Shown: positions 1 to 11,400 of the stretch, one piece after another
How the letters are laid out: each line of letters opens with the position of its first letter
Numbering within the stretch: position 1 is the stretch's first letter
Assembly: GCF_023343835.1 (NCBI RefSeq)
Contig: NC_064444.1
Coordinates: 17,583,219 to 17,647,218, forward strand
Origin: Lagopus muta
Taxonomy: Eukaryota > Chordata > Aves > Galliformes > Phasianidae
DNA: 64,000 nt
Reading direction: 5' to 3'
Program-made: the position numbers and the translations under genes
The notes under the pieces: generated by a model
Told to the model about the DNA's origin: nothing
The model's database searches: none
What the model saw: the letters and a program-made list of their open reading frames with translations, nothing else

Positions 1-30
1 GAACTGTACTTTCTCTTGGCGTTCACCTGA

Positions 31-275
31 ATCATAGAATCATAGAATCTCATGTTTGGAAATGACCTACAAGATCATCTAGTCCAACTGTCCTCTCATC
101 ATCATTGCTACCACGAGCACTAAACCATGTCTCGTAGCTCCTCATCCAGATGCCTCTTGAACACTGTCAGGGACGGTGACTCCACCACTTCCCTGGGCAG
201 CCATTCCAGTGCCAGACCACTCTGATGGGAAAAGTTTTTTCTTATGTCTAACCTAAACCTCCTCTGGCATCCTGT
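31..275 (-). repeat. CR1 LINE 3'-end fragment
   Basis: The segment opens with two copies of the ATCATAGAAT motif, which is the reverse complement of the CR1 3' terminal repeat. It then follows the CR1 3' region: a 'TAGTCCAAC' block, 'GGGACGGTGACTCCACCAC' and 'CCCTGGGCAGCC'. The element is therefore on the minus strand and 5'-truncated, as is usual for CR1. It would lie in the first intron of the SDR copy whose exon 1 is at 620-766, and may have pushed exon 2 off the left edge. Confidence 0.85.
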
Positions 276-619
276 CATGTCCAGTGCCCTGCTTGGGCTG
301 CTTGGCTGCTTGGGCTGTCCCACTCCCTGTAAATGTGTCTCTCCACATCCTGTACACTTTACATGGCACACATTGCACCCTTCCCAGCAAGGCAAACACC
401 AGCCCTTTGCCTCCAGCCCTGGGGCACACGGTGCCAGGCAGTAGTAGCAGCTCCCAAGCCCACGGAACCCTGGGCACCCCATTGTTTGCCTATGGCCATC
501 CCACCCCAGTTCTCCTGTGCCTGAGGTCCAGGGCTGCAGCTCCCTGGTGGAGACCCTCCCACATCCCCCCTCCTGCAGCAGCCCTGCTGTCCCCCACCTC
601 AGCTCCAGCCCAGCCTCAC

Positions 620-766
620 CTGCGCTCGCTGTCCCTTGGGGTCGCGACAAGTTGCAAAGACCCACTCAGGTGGGTTTGGCAATGCCAGCAGGTGCTGGAC
701 CAGCCCGAGGCCGATTCCCCGGTTGGCCCCAGTCACCAGAGCAGAGCGGACACGCAGCTTTCCCAT
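620..766 (-). CDS. SDR (C-factor-like) paralogue, exon 1 only, partial
   Basis: An intact first exon of a short-chain dehydrogenase. Read on the minus strand it starts [19 protein letters not shown], so it holds the TGxxxGxG nucleotide-binding motif of classical SDRs, and ends after codon 49 at a good donor (CAG|GTGAGG). It has the same length as exon 1 of the complete gene at 1906-4268 and differs from it at 11 of 147 bases, giving three amino-acid changes (E3K, F to L and G to T). The following intron is identical to that of the other gene over positions 531-619. No exon 2 is visible between 1 and 619, where a CR1 fragment lies, so the rest is either beyond the left edge or lost. By family it would be a cytosolic NAD(P)H-dependent oxidoreductase; the substrate is unknown. 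Confidence 0.7.
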
Positions 767-818
767 GTTGCTTCTCCTGCTTCTGCTCCCGTGCGCATTG
801 TTTGTTCAGTGCCCAAAT

Positions 819-828
819 GCTTATAGCA
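819..828 (-). promoter_or_regulatory. TATA-like element of the partial SDR copy
   Basis: On the minus strand GCTATAAGC lies about 55 bases upstream of the exon 1 ATG. The same element occurs at the same relative place in front of the complete SDR gene at 4268, within a duplicated promoter segment. Conservation between the copies and the distance to the ATG suggest a TATA box with a short 5'UTR; no start site is mapped. Confidence 0.4.
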
Positions 829-1411
829 TGCTGAGCGGACAGCCCCCTCCCCCCCCCCCAAGGGCTTGCACAAACCCTTGTCTCTGTTTGCAGTCTCTCA
901 AATGCTTTGAACTGTCTGGGACACAGCTCCGGACTGAGAGCTATCATTGCAAAGGGCAAAAACCAGTTTGATTTTTTAAGGCAAATTCTGCTTTAAGTTG
1001 TGTGGAAGGTAAGTATGTGCTCCTTCAGAGGTTCGTGGTCAAGGCTTTTTTCCAGTGCCACATAATTATGAAGCAATTGAAGTAGCCATAAACAATGTGC
1101 AGGGACACAAAGTGGACTTAAAAAGGAGAAGGGTTCATGTGAACTCAACCTGGTCTTATACTCCTGAGTGAGGATATGCGCGAGTGAGATAGCTTGGTCC
1201 ATTATGTGTACCTCATAGAGCTGCTCAGCAGTGGGACATTGAGGCCAAATTAAGAAGCCAGAAGCCCAAAAGTGTCAAGACACAGATTGGAGAAAGCAAC
1301 CATGGAGACCGTGACATGAGATGGATCTCCCTGCGGCACTGCTTGATGGGGGAGTGAGAAAGCAGAGGTGCCACTTTCTGCAGCCAATTTAACAGGGTCT
1401 GTTGTGATAGC

Positions 1412-1640
1412 ACAACGGGGAAATGGTTTCAAACAAAAAGAGAGGAGGTTTAGGCTGGGCTGTGAAGCACTGGCACAGGCTGCCCAGAGAGATGATGGCA
1501 GCCATGTCCCTGCAGATATCCCAGGTCAGACTGGACGGTTCCGAGCACCTGATGGAGCTGTGGGTGTCCCTGATTGTCAGAGGACAGTTGGACAGGATGA
1601 CATTTAAGTGTTCCTTCCAAGTCAAATGTTTCAACAGCTC
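1412..1640 (+). repeat. CR1 fragment, diverged
   Basis: Plus-strand CR1 landmarks are seen: 'GAGGAGGTTTAGGCTGGGCT', then 'GCACTGGCACAGGCTGCCCA' and a degraded 'GGATGACATTTAAG...CCTTCCAA' 3' end. It lies between the partial SDR exon and the 3' end of the complete SDR gene. I see nothing else in 770-1820. Confidence 0.65.
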
Positions 1641-1826
1641 TGTTCTATTTCCACCAAACTGTCTGATCTTCTAATTTCTCTAATTAAATCTCTTATTTAC
1701 TCTCTCTGTATATGTATACTCTCTCTCATGTGTCTATGTCTGTTGCAACTCTGTGGTCTCACAGCTGTGACAGAGACTGCTGCGTTCAAAGTCAGAGCCA
1801 AGAGCATTGGTGCTGTCAGATATGGG

Positions 1827-1832
1827 TTTATT
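1827..1832 (-). terminator. Polyadenylation signal of the complete SDR gene
   Basis: TTTATT on the plus strand reads AATAAA on the minus strand. It lies 74 bases past the stop codon of the SDR gene (stop at 1906-1908) and is the first such signal downstream. Confidence 0.65.
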
Positions 1833-1905
1833 GAGGGTGAAACACAGGTCGGGCAGCAGCAGAGGGGCCACTGCCAGGATCCAGGCACGAGGCCGGGCCA
1901 GCACC

Positions 1906-4268
1906 TCACCAGGGCACAACGTTCCCTTCCCAGTCCAGGAAGGACCCGCTGTCCTTCTCGGAGAGCTTGGAGAGCACCTTCAGCATCCCTCCTACGCTCG
2001 CGTCCACCGTCAGCGGGGGCTGCAGGGCAGAGGGAGAAACGCAGGCGTGTGTGCCCAAGGGCTGCCCAGGCTGTGCCCTGGAGCCGGGCTGCGGGAAGGC
2101 AGCGGCCGGGCTGAGGGGGAAGCAGAGCCCTGGGAGGAGGGTGAGAGCTGGGAAGGCGGGCGGTGGGGCTGCCAGGAGCCGGGGCTGGCGCTGCGCAGGG
2201 GTCCCAGGGCAGGGAGAGCTGCCATGGTGCTGACGGAGCAGCCCCCTGAGGGGGTCTTGGTGCAGGGCTCCGGGAGACAGCAGCCTCTGTGGGAGACCAG
2301 CACAGGCTGTGGATGGACCCAACGTGGGGAAGCTCCTACCTCAGCTCCCCCTTCACGTCCCAAGTCCGTTTGCACCCAGCCAGGATGGAAAGCAACAGTG
2401 AAGATGCCGTGTTCGCGGTACCCCATGGACTGGCACCTGGTGAGCATGTTCAGGGCAGCCTGTGGAGACAGCATGAGGATCAGGTGGGGAACAGGGGCGT
2501 CGTGCTGTGAGAGAGGTGTAGGGACTGTGAGGAGCTCAGCCACAGCAGAGAGATTCAGAGTCTGTCAAAGATGACACTGGAGAGCACATGAAGTCCCTGG
2601 CAGATAGAAGAAGGTTGAGTCACGCTCAACGTGGCACATACCTTGCTGCAGCGATAATTGACAGCTTGTATGCCTTCCCATAAGTAGACTTCTTTGATTG
2701 AACCCCCATTACTGGAAATGTTGACGATGGCTGCCTTGCTGCAGTTCATCCCTGAGCCTGGGCTCCCCTGGGCTGCCTTCTTCAGCAGTGGCAGAAGCGC
2801 CTGTGGGGAGGGAAAGGAGAAGCACAGAGGAGGCTCAGTGTGTGGGCATGTTCCCTTCCATAGCAGGTCATATTAGAGCAGCAGAATCAGAGAACAGTTG
2901 TTTGCAGATATCTCTGTAGATCATTTGGTGCAACCTCCACTACCCAAGCAGAGTCACCGAGAGCCCATTGCCCAAGACCACGTCCAGGTGACTTCTGAGC
3001 ATTTCCAAGGAAGGACATCAGACAGCATCAGCAAGCAGCCACCAAAAGCACTCAGCCACCCATCAGGGCTCAGAAGAAAGGCAGAGTGCAAATTGTTGTT
3101 GTCCTGGCTCAGATCATGATACTCAGCTCTCTGGCATGGCCTGTACCTCTGCACTTTTACCATCTCACAGTGAGTGGACTCAGGCTCCAAGGTGCCATAT
3201 TCTTCAATCCACTGACACGTCCCAACCAGGAAAGAGCATTGTGTGCTCAGCCTTTCCAGGGCTGGTTTGAGCACCTACTTCTGACAGGAAGAGACCTTGG
3301 AGCGTGAAGGACCTGACACCAGGGCAGGAACTCAGCAGGCAGTGAGTAGAGGAGGGCTCTGTCCCACGGGCCCCATCCTTCCTGCATTGAGGACCTCAGG
3401 GATGCAGTACAGGGATGTTCCTGGTGCTGTGGGTGAGCACATTACCTGGCTGAGCAGCAGAGGTGCAGTGGTGTTGGTCATGTACACCTCGGCCATGTCC
3501 TTCAGTGTTTCATTGTCAAGCTTGTTTGCCTTTACGATCCCAGCGTTGTTGATGAGGAGGTTCAGCCCCGAGCCCTTGAGGCGCTCCCCGACGCTGGCTG
3601 CGGCCGCCTTGATGCTGGCGGGATCGGTGACTTCTGCAGAGGCGAGGTGGGGAGGTGAGCGCCCGCTGCCCTCGGTGTCTGCCAGCAGGCACAGTGCTGG
3701 GACAGAGCCCTGCACCAGGGATGGGGGAGGACGGCGTGCTGGCAGAGCAGGGAGCCCAGGGAGGCAGCCTTGTGCTCCAGCTGTGTCACCTACCGAGCGG
3801 GACGATGACCAGGTTGGGGTGCTTGGAGGCCAATTTCTGCAGCTCCTGTAGAAGACAGCTGATGTGAGCCTCGTGTCGCACTCTGAGCTGCTCAGCCAAC
3901 ACAGCCCTTTGCCTGCAGCCCTGGGGCACACGGTGCCAGGCAGTGGCAGCAGCTCCCTTCTTGATCCCAGGGCACCCCGTGCACACCTCATCCCATGGCC
4001 ATCACACTCTGCCTCTCGTGTCCGTGGGGCCGGGGCTGCAGCTCCCTGGTGGAGACCCTCCCACATCCCCCCTCCTGCAGCAGCCCTGCTGTCCCCCACC
4101 TCAGCTCCAGCCCAGCCTCACCTGCGCTCGCTGTCCCTTGGGGTCCCGGCAGCCTGCAAAGACCCACTCAGGTGGGTTTGGCAATGCCAGCAGGTGCTGG
4201 ACAAAGCCCAGGCCGATTCCCCGGTTGGCCCCAGTCACCAGAGCGGAGCGGACACGCAGCTCTCCCAT
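1906..4268 (-). CDS. Short-chain dehydrogenase/reductase, C-factor-like, six exons
   Basis: Complete SDR gene; exons in transcript order are 4122-4268, 3794-3845, 3446-3633, 2642-2800, 2340-2459 and 1906-2019, together 780 bases and 259 residues. All junctions are GT-AG and keep frame. The protein begins [19 protein letters not shown], with TGxxxGxG at T12-G19, NNAG at 95-98, the catalytic Ser region NISS at 156-159 and the YxxxK pair Y178/K182, so it should be an active NAD(P)(H)-dependent oxidoreductase of about 28 kDa. No signal peptide or membrane segment is seen; it is probably cytosolic. It matches the protein annotated in birds and fish as 'C-factor-like' (relative of bacterial CsgA) from memory of that family; the substrate is not known. 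The end of exon 5 (TDLGREGGAE before PPLTVD) looks unlike relatives, so that donor is less sure. It lies in tandem with a partial copy at 620-766 and head to head with a broken paralogue at 8427. Confidence 0.9.
2886..3290 (-). repeat. Diverged CR1 fragment in SDR intron 3
   Basis: The text 'ATCATTTGGTGCAACCTCC' and the following 'CAAGCAGAGTCACCGAGAGC...CCAGGTGACTTCTGAGCATTTCC' resemble an old minus-strand CR1. It fills most of the 645-base intron between exons 3446-3633 and 2642-2800 of the SDR gene. Right boundary uncertain. Confidence 0.5.
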
Positions 4269-4322
4269 GTTGCTTCTCCTGCTTCTGCTCAGCGCACGTT
4301 GTTTGCTCAGTGCCCAAATGCT

Positions 4323-4348
4323 TCTTATAGCTTGCTGGACTTATAGCG
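4323..4348 (-). promoter_or_regulatory. Paired TATA-like elements upstream of the SDR gene
   Basis: Minus-strand CTATAAG occurs twice, at 4324-4331 and 4340-4347, about 55 and 72 bases upstream of the ATG at 4268. The partial copy has only one such element at the equivalent place. They are plausible core promoter elements for a short 5'UTR; inferred from position and conservation only. Confidence 0.4.
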
Positions 4349-4349
4349 T

Positions 4350-7300
4350 ACTCACACAGAGTTTGCGCAAACCCTCGCTTCTGGGTACAATCCAACCTGC
4401 TCAGAACTCTCCAGGAAAATGCTCTTGGCTGGGATCCAGCCTTACTAAAGGGTCAAAGTCTGTTTGTATTTTAAGGACAATTTGGCTGTCTGGTGATTCC
4501 TGACCTCCTAAACCAGAAGCCAGCAGCAGCCGTGGCCAGGAGAAGCTTTGCTGTGTGCAGACAGTGGAAGCAGCAAGTGGGAAGGAGACACGATGCCCCG
4601 TGGGTCTGCAGGACTTCCACTGAGCTGCTGCTCCTGCATCTCAAGCCAGATGGGTGTAGCAGATCGCAGCCATGCATCAACCAGTCTGAGGTGATCCCTT
4701 CCCCTTTCCCTGTCTGTCGCAGTCAGATTGTTGCTCAGATGGCCACAAGTTGGTGTTCTCTGCTCTCCTTTCTTCCAAGCAAATGCCCCATGTCCAGTGT
4801 TTCCATTGGCAGAGTTGTTCTTTGGAGCACTGAGTCCAAAGGCAGGGGCACAGGCTGACGGGCTGATGAGCAGTGCTGTAGTCACTGAACAGTGCAGGTA
4901 TATTGGCTTCTCCCATTGCGTTGTCTTGGCGGTAGAGTCAAGCAGAGCATCTTCCCCCCATCCGGGCTGCCAGAACTGCTCCAAAGCCCTGCTGTGCTCA
5001 GCCGTACATCCTGCTGACCCCTCTGCATGCCTGGCCAGTCTTAAGATCACTGTGGAGCCACCAGAGCAGGTAGTCCTGCCTGCTTCACTCCTCTCCCACC
5101 CACCGTCTGCCAGTGCCCACATTTGGGCACTGACCTGAGGCCTGATGGCACAGCTCCATGAAAAACTGTCTTCTGCTCCATGCCTGCTGTCACCAGGCTC
5201 TCCCCTGCGCTGCCTTGGGCTATCACAGTACTTCTTCATCCAGAACAGGACAGATCAGTGTGTTTTGTCATATCAACATGCTCCTCATCTAGATGTGGAT
5301 CCCACTGCTGATAAATACGTCACTGGTGGCCATCAGTTTGTTGCCAGGACTGTTAGAAAGAATTTTACACAAAACATTTTAAAGCTTCTGCTGTCATGGC
5401 TTTGAAAGAACATTTCCATGCACACGCCTGTGAGAGAGCTGAATTTGGCTCACACCCTACCACCACATCTCAGCAGGAGACACAGCCCAGCTCAGATGTC
5501 AGAACTGCACACAAATCTGCCTCCTGTCCGGCACAGAAATGGCATGCAGTGTTTGCCATCAGGCCATACCCAATGGTTCTGCCTCTGGGCCTGGGGGGAA
5601 AACTTCCCTGCTCACTTATTTGTTAAGTTCTGCTGCTGCTCTTCACCAGACTCTGCAGGTACAATATCATCACGTTAAGCACTCCCATTTCATGCACTTA
5701 TGAAGACGTTGTGACCTAGGCAACACATTTCCCCTTTCCTTTCTGCTGTCTGTTGCTTTTATTTCATGACACATCCTCCCTGTGGCCCCACACAACTTTC
5801 TGCACCATTGTGATATGATCTGTTCCTGCTGTGCTAGCCCACCAAGGCCACACTTTCAGCTTCTTGGTGCAACATTGCTCTGTCTCAGCACCGCTTTGAA
5901 CCTCTGAGCCTTCCAGCTGTCTCTCCCTATGAGTTCTGTCTGAGGCTGGTCTCTCATTGAGTGCTGTTCATTCTCTCTGCTTCAGCACACCTCCCAAACT
6001 GCTGGACTGGCTTTCTAGCCCCCATAGTTCTTTTCCTTGGCCTTTTCTCTGTATTTTCACTACCTTTTCACGGCCACAGACCACCACTCTATTAGCTGAT
6101 ACATGCCATTTGTAGAAGACAACGACCCTCCTTGCTGTGCTGGCCATGGAGCCTTGTCAAAAGCGTTGCCCTCCCCAAGTCTCACGCGGGCAATTTCTGC
6201 CTAATCATGCTGCATGGATTCAGGACATGACCTCACCTTCCACACTATCAGTGGCTGAAAGCTCGATTCTGTTCACACCCATGCAGTTGTTTGCACAAAG
6301 GGCAATTACGAAGTTGTTTGTTAGGCTGAGAAATGGGCATAGCACAGTTATATTTACCATGTTTAATCCACTGTGTAAGCAGCAGTAAAAGTGCTGCCTT
6401 TTATCAAGATTCATGACTTTACAATCTCTTCAAGGCTAACCAGGCTCATGTCTTCACCTGTTGATCATTTACTAAAGAACAAAAGGGCAGCAATGAATGA
6501 ACAGCTTATCAAGGGGTTGCTTGGGGCTTACTCCTGCCACTGCCTGAATGCTGAAGCTGGGCAAGTCCTGTCAGCCTTCTGTGACTCATTTCCTTGTTTG
6601 GCTGAAAAGTGCTACTGAGTCCACTGTGCGAAGGGTCTGTGCAGGGATCCAGAGTGAGACTAAGGACATGCCTCCTTCTGAACCTCATGGTGGATTTTCT
6701 GGTTCAGACCAGACTTCCTGAGCCAGGAGCTTCTTGTAAGCAAAGCATTTCTGAAGGCCTCAAACTGTCTGATTGCAAAAAGCAGACACGGAAGTTTCGA
6801 TGGAGACACGCTGGATGCTGATGGGAGCTGACCACAAGGCCAAGCAAGGTCCAAAAAGCAGAGAGCGCTTGCACCCAAGCAAGAATGAGGAAATGGAGGG
6901 GGAGCAGCATCAGGTAACTTTTGGCTTCTATGGGAAGGAGCACAGAGGAGGCAGACTTCTTTCAGTGCTGCTGAATTTTAGTATAGCAAAGAGGCACAAC
7001 CACCTTCTGGTTGAAGCTTGAGTAGATGGCAGGGAGAAGAGAAGTGCTTGGGCTCCTGGAATACAACATGGAAGATGTGGTTGTGTACCCAAGACAGACC
7101 TTAGGACATAGAATCACAGGACATCCTTAGCTGGAAGGAATTCATGTTTAATTAGCTGACAACATTGGAACACTTTGTGGTAGATCTGCAAGACTCCTCC
7201 ATGCAGGGAGGCCATGGAAAGACACAAGGTAAAATTCTTGCTTGGACATTAGGAGGTCTGGGGAAGGGGAAAGGCAGCCCAAAAGATGTGCTTTCACATC

Positions 7301-7655
7301 AGTACAGTAACAATATATCATAATGATGGTGCAGATGATGTACCTGCTACGCCATGCTCTCTGCCATTTCAGATCAGAAAGTCTGTGGGCTCCAAAGCTC
7401 CTGATACGACTCCCATTGCTTTATTTGCAGCAATCATGTCTTTGATTGCTTTGCAAGCCTTCCCACAAAACCTTGAATGTGCCAGGAGCTGTAATCATAC
7501 CTGCTATCACCACATGCACACTCACAACACTGATCTCATAAAGGGTAAAAGTTACAGATAAAAGCACAGCATTTGAAAATGTACTCCTATTTCTACACTC
7601 AAGCACCCTGAAGTTTGGCAGTAGAACAATGTTTTTACAGGCTGCAGGACATTAA
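4350..7655. other. Intergenic between divergent SDR genes
   Basis: About 3.3 kb separates the two head-to-head SDR genes. Reading both strands I found no exon with SDR similarity, no long conserved ORF and no RNA gene. A possible CR1 remnant (TAGAATCACAGGACATCC) lies near 7108, too short to call. Confidence 0.6.
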
Positions 7656-7657
7656 CA

Positions 7658-8120
7658 AAGCTTCCCTTCCCCCTTCCCCCTTCCCCCTTTCCCCCTTCCC
7701 TTTCCTTCCCTTTCCTTCCCTTTCCTTTCCTTCCCTTTCCTTCCCTTTCCTTCCCTTTCCTTCCCTTTCCTTTCCTTTCCTTTCCTTTCCTTTCCTTTCC
7801 TTTCCTTTCCTTTCCTTTCCTTTCCTTTCCTTTCCTTTCCTTTCCTTTCCTTTCCTTTCCTTTCCTTTCCTTTCCTTTCCTTTCCTTTCCTTTCCTTTCC
7901 TTTCCTTTCCTTTCCTTTCCTTTCCCCTCTCCTTTTTCCTTTCCTTTTTCCTCTCCTCTTCTCCTCTCCCCTCCCCCCTCTCTCTCTCTCTTTCTCTCTT
8001 TCTTTCCCTCTTTCTTCCTTCTTCATTTCTTTCTTCCTCTTTTTCCTTTCTCCTTTCTTCTCTTTTCTTCCTTTATTCTTCCTTTTCTCTATTTTCCTTT
8101 CCCCATTTCCTTTCTCTTTG
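7658..8120 (+). repeat. Long (TTTCC)n polypyrimidine tract
   Basis: The plus strand is almost pure pyrimidine for about 460 bases. It begins with CCCTTCCCCC units, becomes a near-perfect TTTCC pentamer array from about 7765 to 7925 (roughly 32 units), then decays into CTCT and mixed TTCC. Long open frames run through it on both strands (Phe/Ser/Pro-rich on plus, Lys/Gly/Arg-rich on minus) only because the repeat lacks stops; they are not genes. It ends about 300 bases upstream of the broken SDR paralogue. Confidence 0.97.
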
Positions 8121-8426
8121 CAATCTCACGCAACGCTCACAACATTTAGCTAACAGAATTCCTGTTCCGAAGCCCAGAACGGAGCAAGCAACACACAGCC
8201 TGGAGAGCACCCAACGAGAGCTTTTCTCAGGGCTCTTTTTACTACTCACGATCGATTTGCTGCTCTATTTACTTGAGCTAGTTTTAGTTCCGTGTTTGTG
8301 TAAAAAAGGAACATAAACCAGCACCACAACGACACCCACCGTGCACACAGGGCCAAAGCGTTGTGTTGGGCCCTAGGAGGGAGGTGCCAGGCTGGGCCCT
8401 CCCCGGGCAGCAAGCAAGCAGAGGGC

Positions 8427-11400
8427 ATGGCGGCTCTGCAGGCCCGCAGGCGTGCTGCTCACCGGCTCCAACCGCGGCATCGGGCTGGAGTTGGTCAGGC
8501 AGCTGCTCGGGGGTCCTCACCCACCCACCCACATCTTTGCGACCTGCCGGGACCCAGAGGGACCGCGGGGGAAGGTCAGCGTGCGGGTGGGGGACGGGGC
8601 GGGCGGGCTGCGGGGCGGCAGCTGCGGAGGTGAGGGCGGCGGGATGGTGATGAGGGTATGGGGCTGCCGAGCAGTGCTGCGGGCAGGGCTGGAGGCCACT
8701 GGTGTCCGAATGCGGCCGTTGTACCACCCTCGTTCGGCTGTGGAGCAGACACAGGGGAGGGAGCACCTCAGTGCTGTCACTCCTCATTGCCCTTTGGATG
8801 TTGGGGTGAGAGGCGGCTGGGCAGCAGGCAGGGGGAGGAATGCACGCTGCCATCACAAGCTGCTGAGAAGCGTCTGCCAGCATTGCCTGTGCGCAGGGGT
8901 GACGTGGGGACATGCAGCCTGATGGTGACAGCCAGGGTCAGTGTTTACCCTGCGCCGCGGTGGCGGGAGGTGTTGGTGGTAATGGCCTTAAATTGCACCA
9001 GAAGAGGTTCGGGTTGGGTACTGGGAGCAGTTTCTTCCCTGTAGCATTCTCTGTGGGCCTCTTTGTGAGAGCTTGTAATCAATTTGGGCACACTGAATGC
9101 GGTCTTGTTGTCTACAACTCGCTAGAGGTAAGGAAAGCTCAGAGCAGAGGGATCCATTTCAGCTGGGCAGGTGAGATGTAGCGCCCGGAGCATCCAGGAC
9201 TTGTGACTGTGCTCTTTGCATCCAGATAAGTCTTCCCCAGCCTTCAGAATGGATGACCTGGCAGTGGGCACCCTGGCATTGCTCTTGGCATCACAGCCAC
9301 CTCCCGCTGACTGTTTCTGTGTTTCTTTTCACAGGATCTGAGAGATCTGGCATCTAAACACCCAAACCTGATGCTGGTGAAGCTGGGTAGGTGTGCCCTG
9401 GCTGATACCTTCGTGCCACCAACCACGCTGGCCCCATTTCTCCTCCCGACCCTGGCCGCAGGCTCTGCGTTTGACTCCACATCCCAGCATCTGCCTTCAA
9501 GTGCTGCTACCACCCGAAGCCCAATTCCTCCAATCCCTGCCTCATCCCACACCTCCCACAGCCGCAGCATCCCACTCCCTGTGGCCACAGGACGGGGAGC
9601 TTCTGGAGACCAACCATGGGCTGTCTCTCTGGGGACTGCCCCCCCCAGGAACGCTGCAGCAGCACTTTCCCACCGTGAGGTTGTCTGCAGGGCACCCCGC
9701 GCGATGCAGAGATTTTGGTGCCTGCGTGCTGTGGGCCGGTTGCGCAGCACCCTCTGGTGCCTACAAGGGGAACAGACGGCGCAGTTTGAGATGCCCGACT
9801 GCTCTCGGGAGCTCAACCCGTACCTTTCCCCCCAAGCCCCTCGGGTGGACTCCAGCCCCAGGGATTACGAGGGTGTTCAGCGTTCAGGAACAAGTCTAAG
9901 CACCCTTCTGCGCTGGGGGAAATGGGACCGAAGCCCATTCTGTGCCTCTTGCAGATGTTGCAGATCCCTCAGCGATTGTCAACGCGGCAAAGGTTGTGGA
10001 GGAGAAGCTGAACGGCGCAGGGCTGAACCTGCTGATAAACAATGCTGGCATCTTTACCCCGGTGTCACTGGAGATGGTGGACTCTGAAGAGATGATGCGG
10101 GCATACAAGACCAATGCAGTTGGGACCGCTGCTGATGGCCCAGGTAAACTCTGCCTTCTGTTCCTTTTGGCTGCAGCCGTGTGCCTCTCCGGTCACTGTG
10201 AAGGTCCCCATAAGGCTTTCTGAAGTTTCCTGAGGCCTTGGGAAGGAGAGGATGGTGCTAGCTGGTGCTCACACCCTCTCTCTTGGCTTCCTGCCCTCGC
10301 CGGCAGCAGCAGCTGGGCCAGCTTGGGGCATGGGCACCCATCAGGCTGCTCGTCCCCAGGTGTTCCTGCCCCTCTTGAAGAAGGCTGCCCAGGACAGCAA
10401 GGAAAAAAGACTGAGTTTGCAACAAGGCAGCCATCATCCAACATCTCCACCCTCTTGGGGTCCATCGAGAGAACTCCTGAGTCCTACTTCAAGCCGGTCA
10501 TCTCCTACCGCTGCAGCAAGGTAAGGAGATGGGGGCTCAGGAGCTGGCTGGGAGTCAGAGCTGGCCCTTGCCAGGCCTGTTTCTTAGGGCAGCAGCTGAG
10601 CTTATGAGATGGAGGAACGTAAATGTGTTGGTCATCATCTAAGTTCTCTGGGCACCTGCATGCCCGTTCCCTGCCCACCTAGGGGACACTTGCACCGTTC
10701 ACCATCTCCTGAAGATCTGGCATTGTTTTTTCTCCCTCACCTTGAGGCACAGATGGGGTTGGAGGTTGGTGCACGGCACATTCTAATGCTTTCTTCCTCC
10801 CCCAGGCTGCCCTCAACATGCTCACCAGGTGCCAGGCTCTGACCTATGGTGAGGCTGGGATCCTGTGCGTGGCACTTCACCCCCGGCTGGGTGAAAACTG
10901 ACATGGGCACCCAGGAGGTGGGTGCAGGCTGAGCTTCTGCAGGACGTGGGCCTTTCTGCATGGTGCACTTGGGAAGTGGCATTGGTACATGTCCCTGTGC
11001 CAGAGCCTTCATCCGAGGCTGGAGGAGGCTGGTTCAGGGGGACAAGGCTTTGGGCCGTCCCATACATGTGCAGTGATGAGACCTCCATCTCGTAGGACTC
11101 ATCCTGTAAGGGGTTGTTCACACTGCAGGATCCCTGTTTTGGGGGGAGGAGTGGGGTCCCTGTAACCACGAGGCATGGATAAACCTGCACGTAGCATCCC
11201 ACTTGCAGCAGGACCTTCTATGTGGCTCAGCTCTGTGTGCCTGATTCCTGGAGCTGCCCCCGAACCTGCAGCTGGCTTCTTAGCCCAAGCCACCTCCATC
11301 CAAACCATGCAGATACCCAAATGTTCTCCCACATGAGCGATCCATCCCGTCTCCTGTGGCTCTCCCCAGCATGGGGGCAGGGTGCTTTGCTGGGATGGGT

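Noticed and set aside
7108..7180. CR1-like 'TAGAATCACAGGACATCC...CTGGAAGGAA'
   Set aside because: Too short and diverged to call with confidence.
7615..8316. 233-residue Ser/Phe/Pro-rich open frame and its Lys/Gly/Arg-rich counterpart on the other strand
   Set aside because: Both are translations of the TTTCC repeat and have no codon bias or splice context of a gene.
10001..10223. Alternative 93-residue gene from the open frame of SDR exon 3
   Set aside because: It is exon 3 of the broken SDR read through into its intron.
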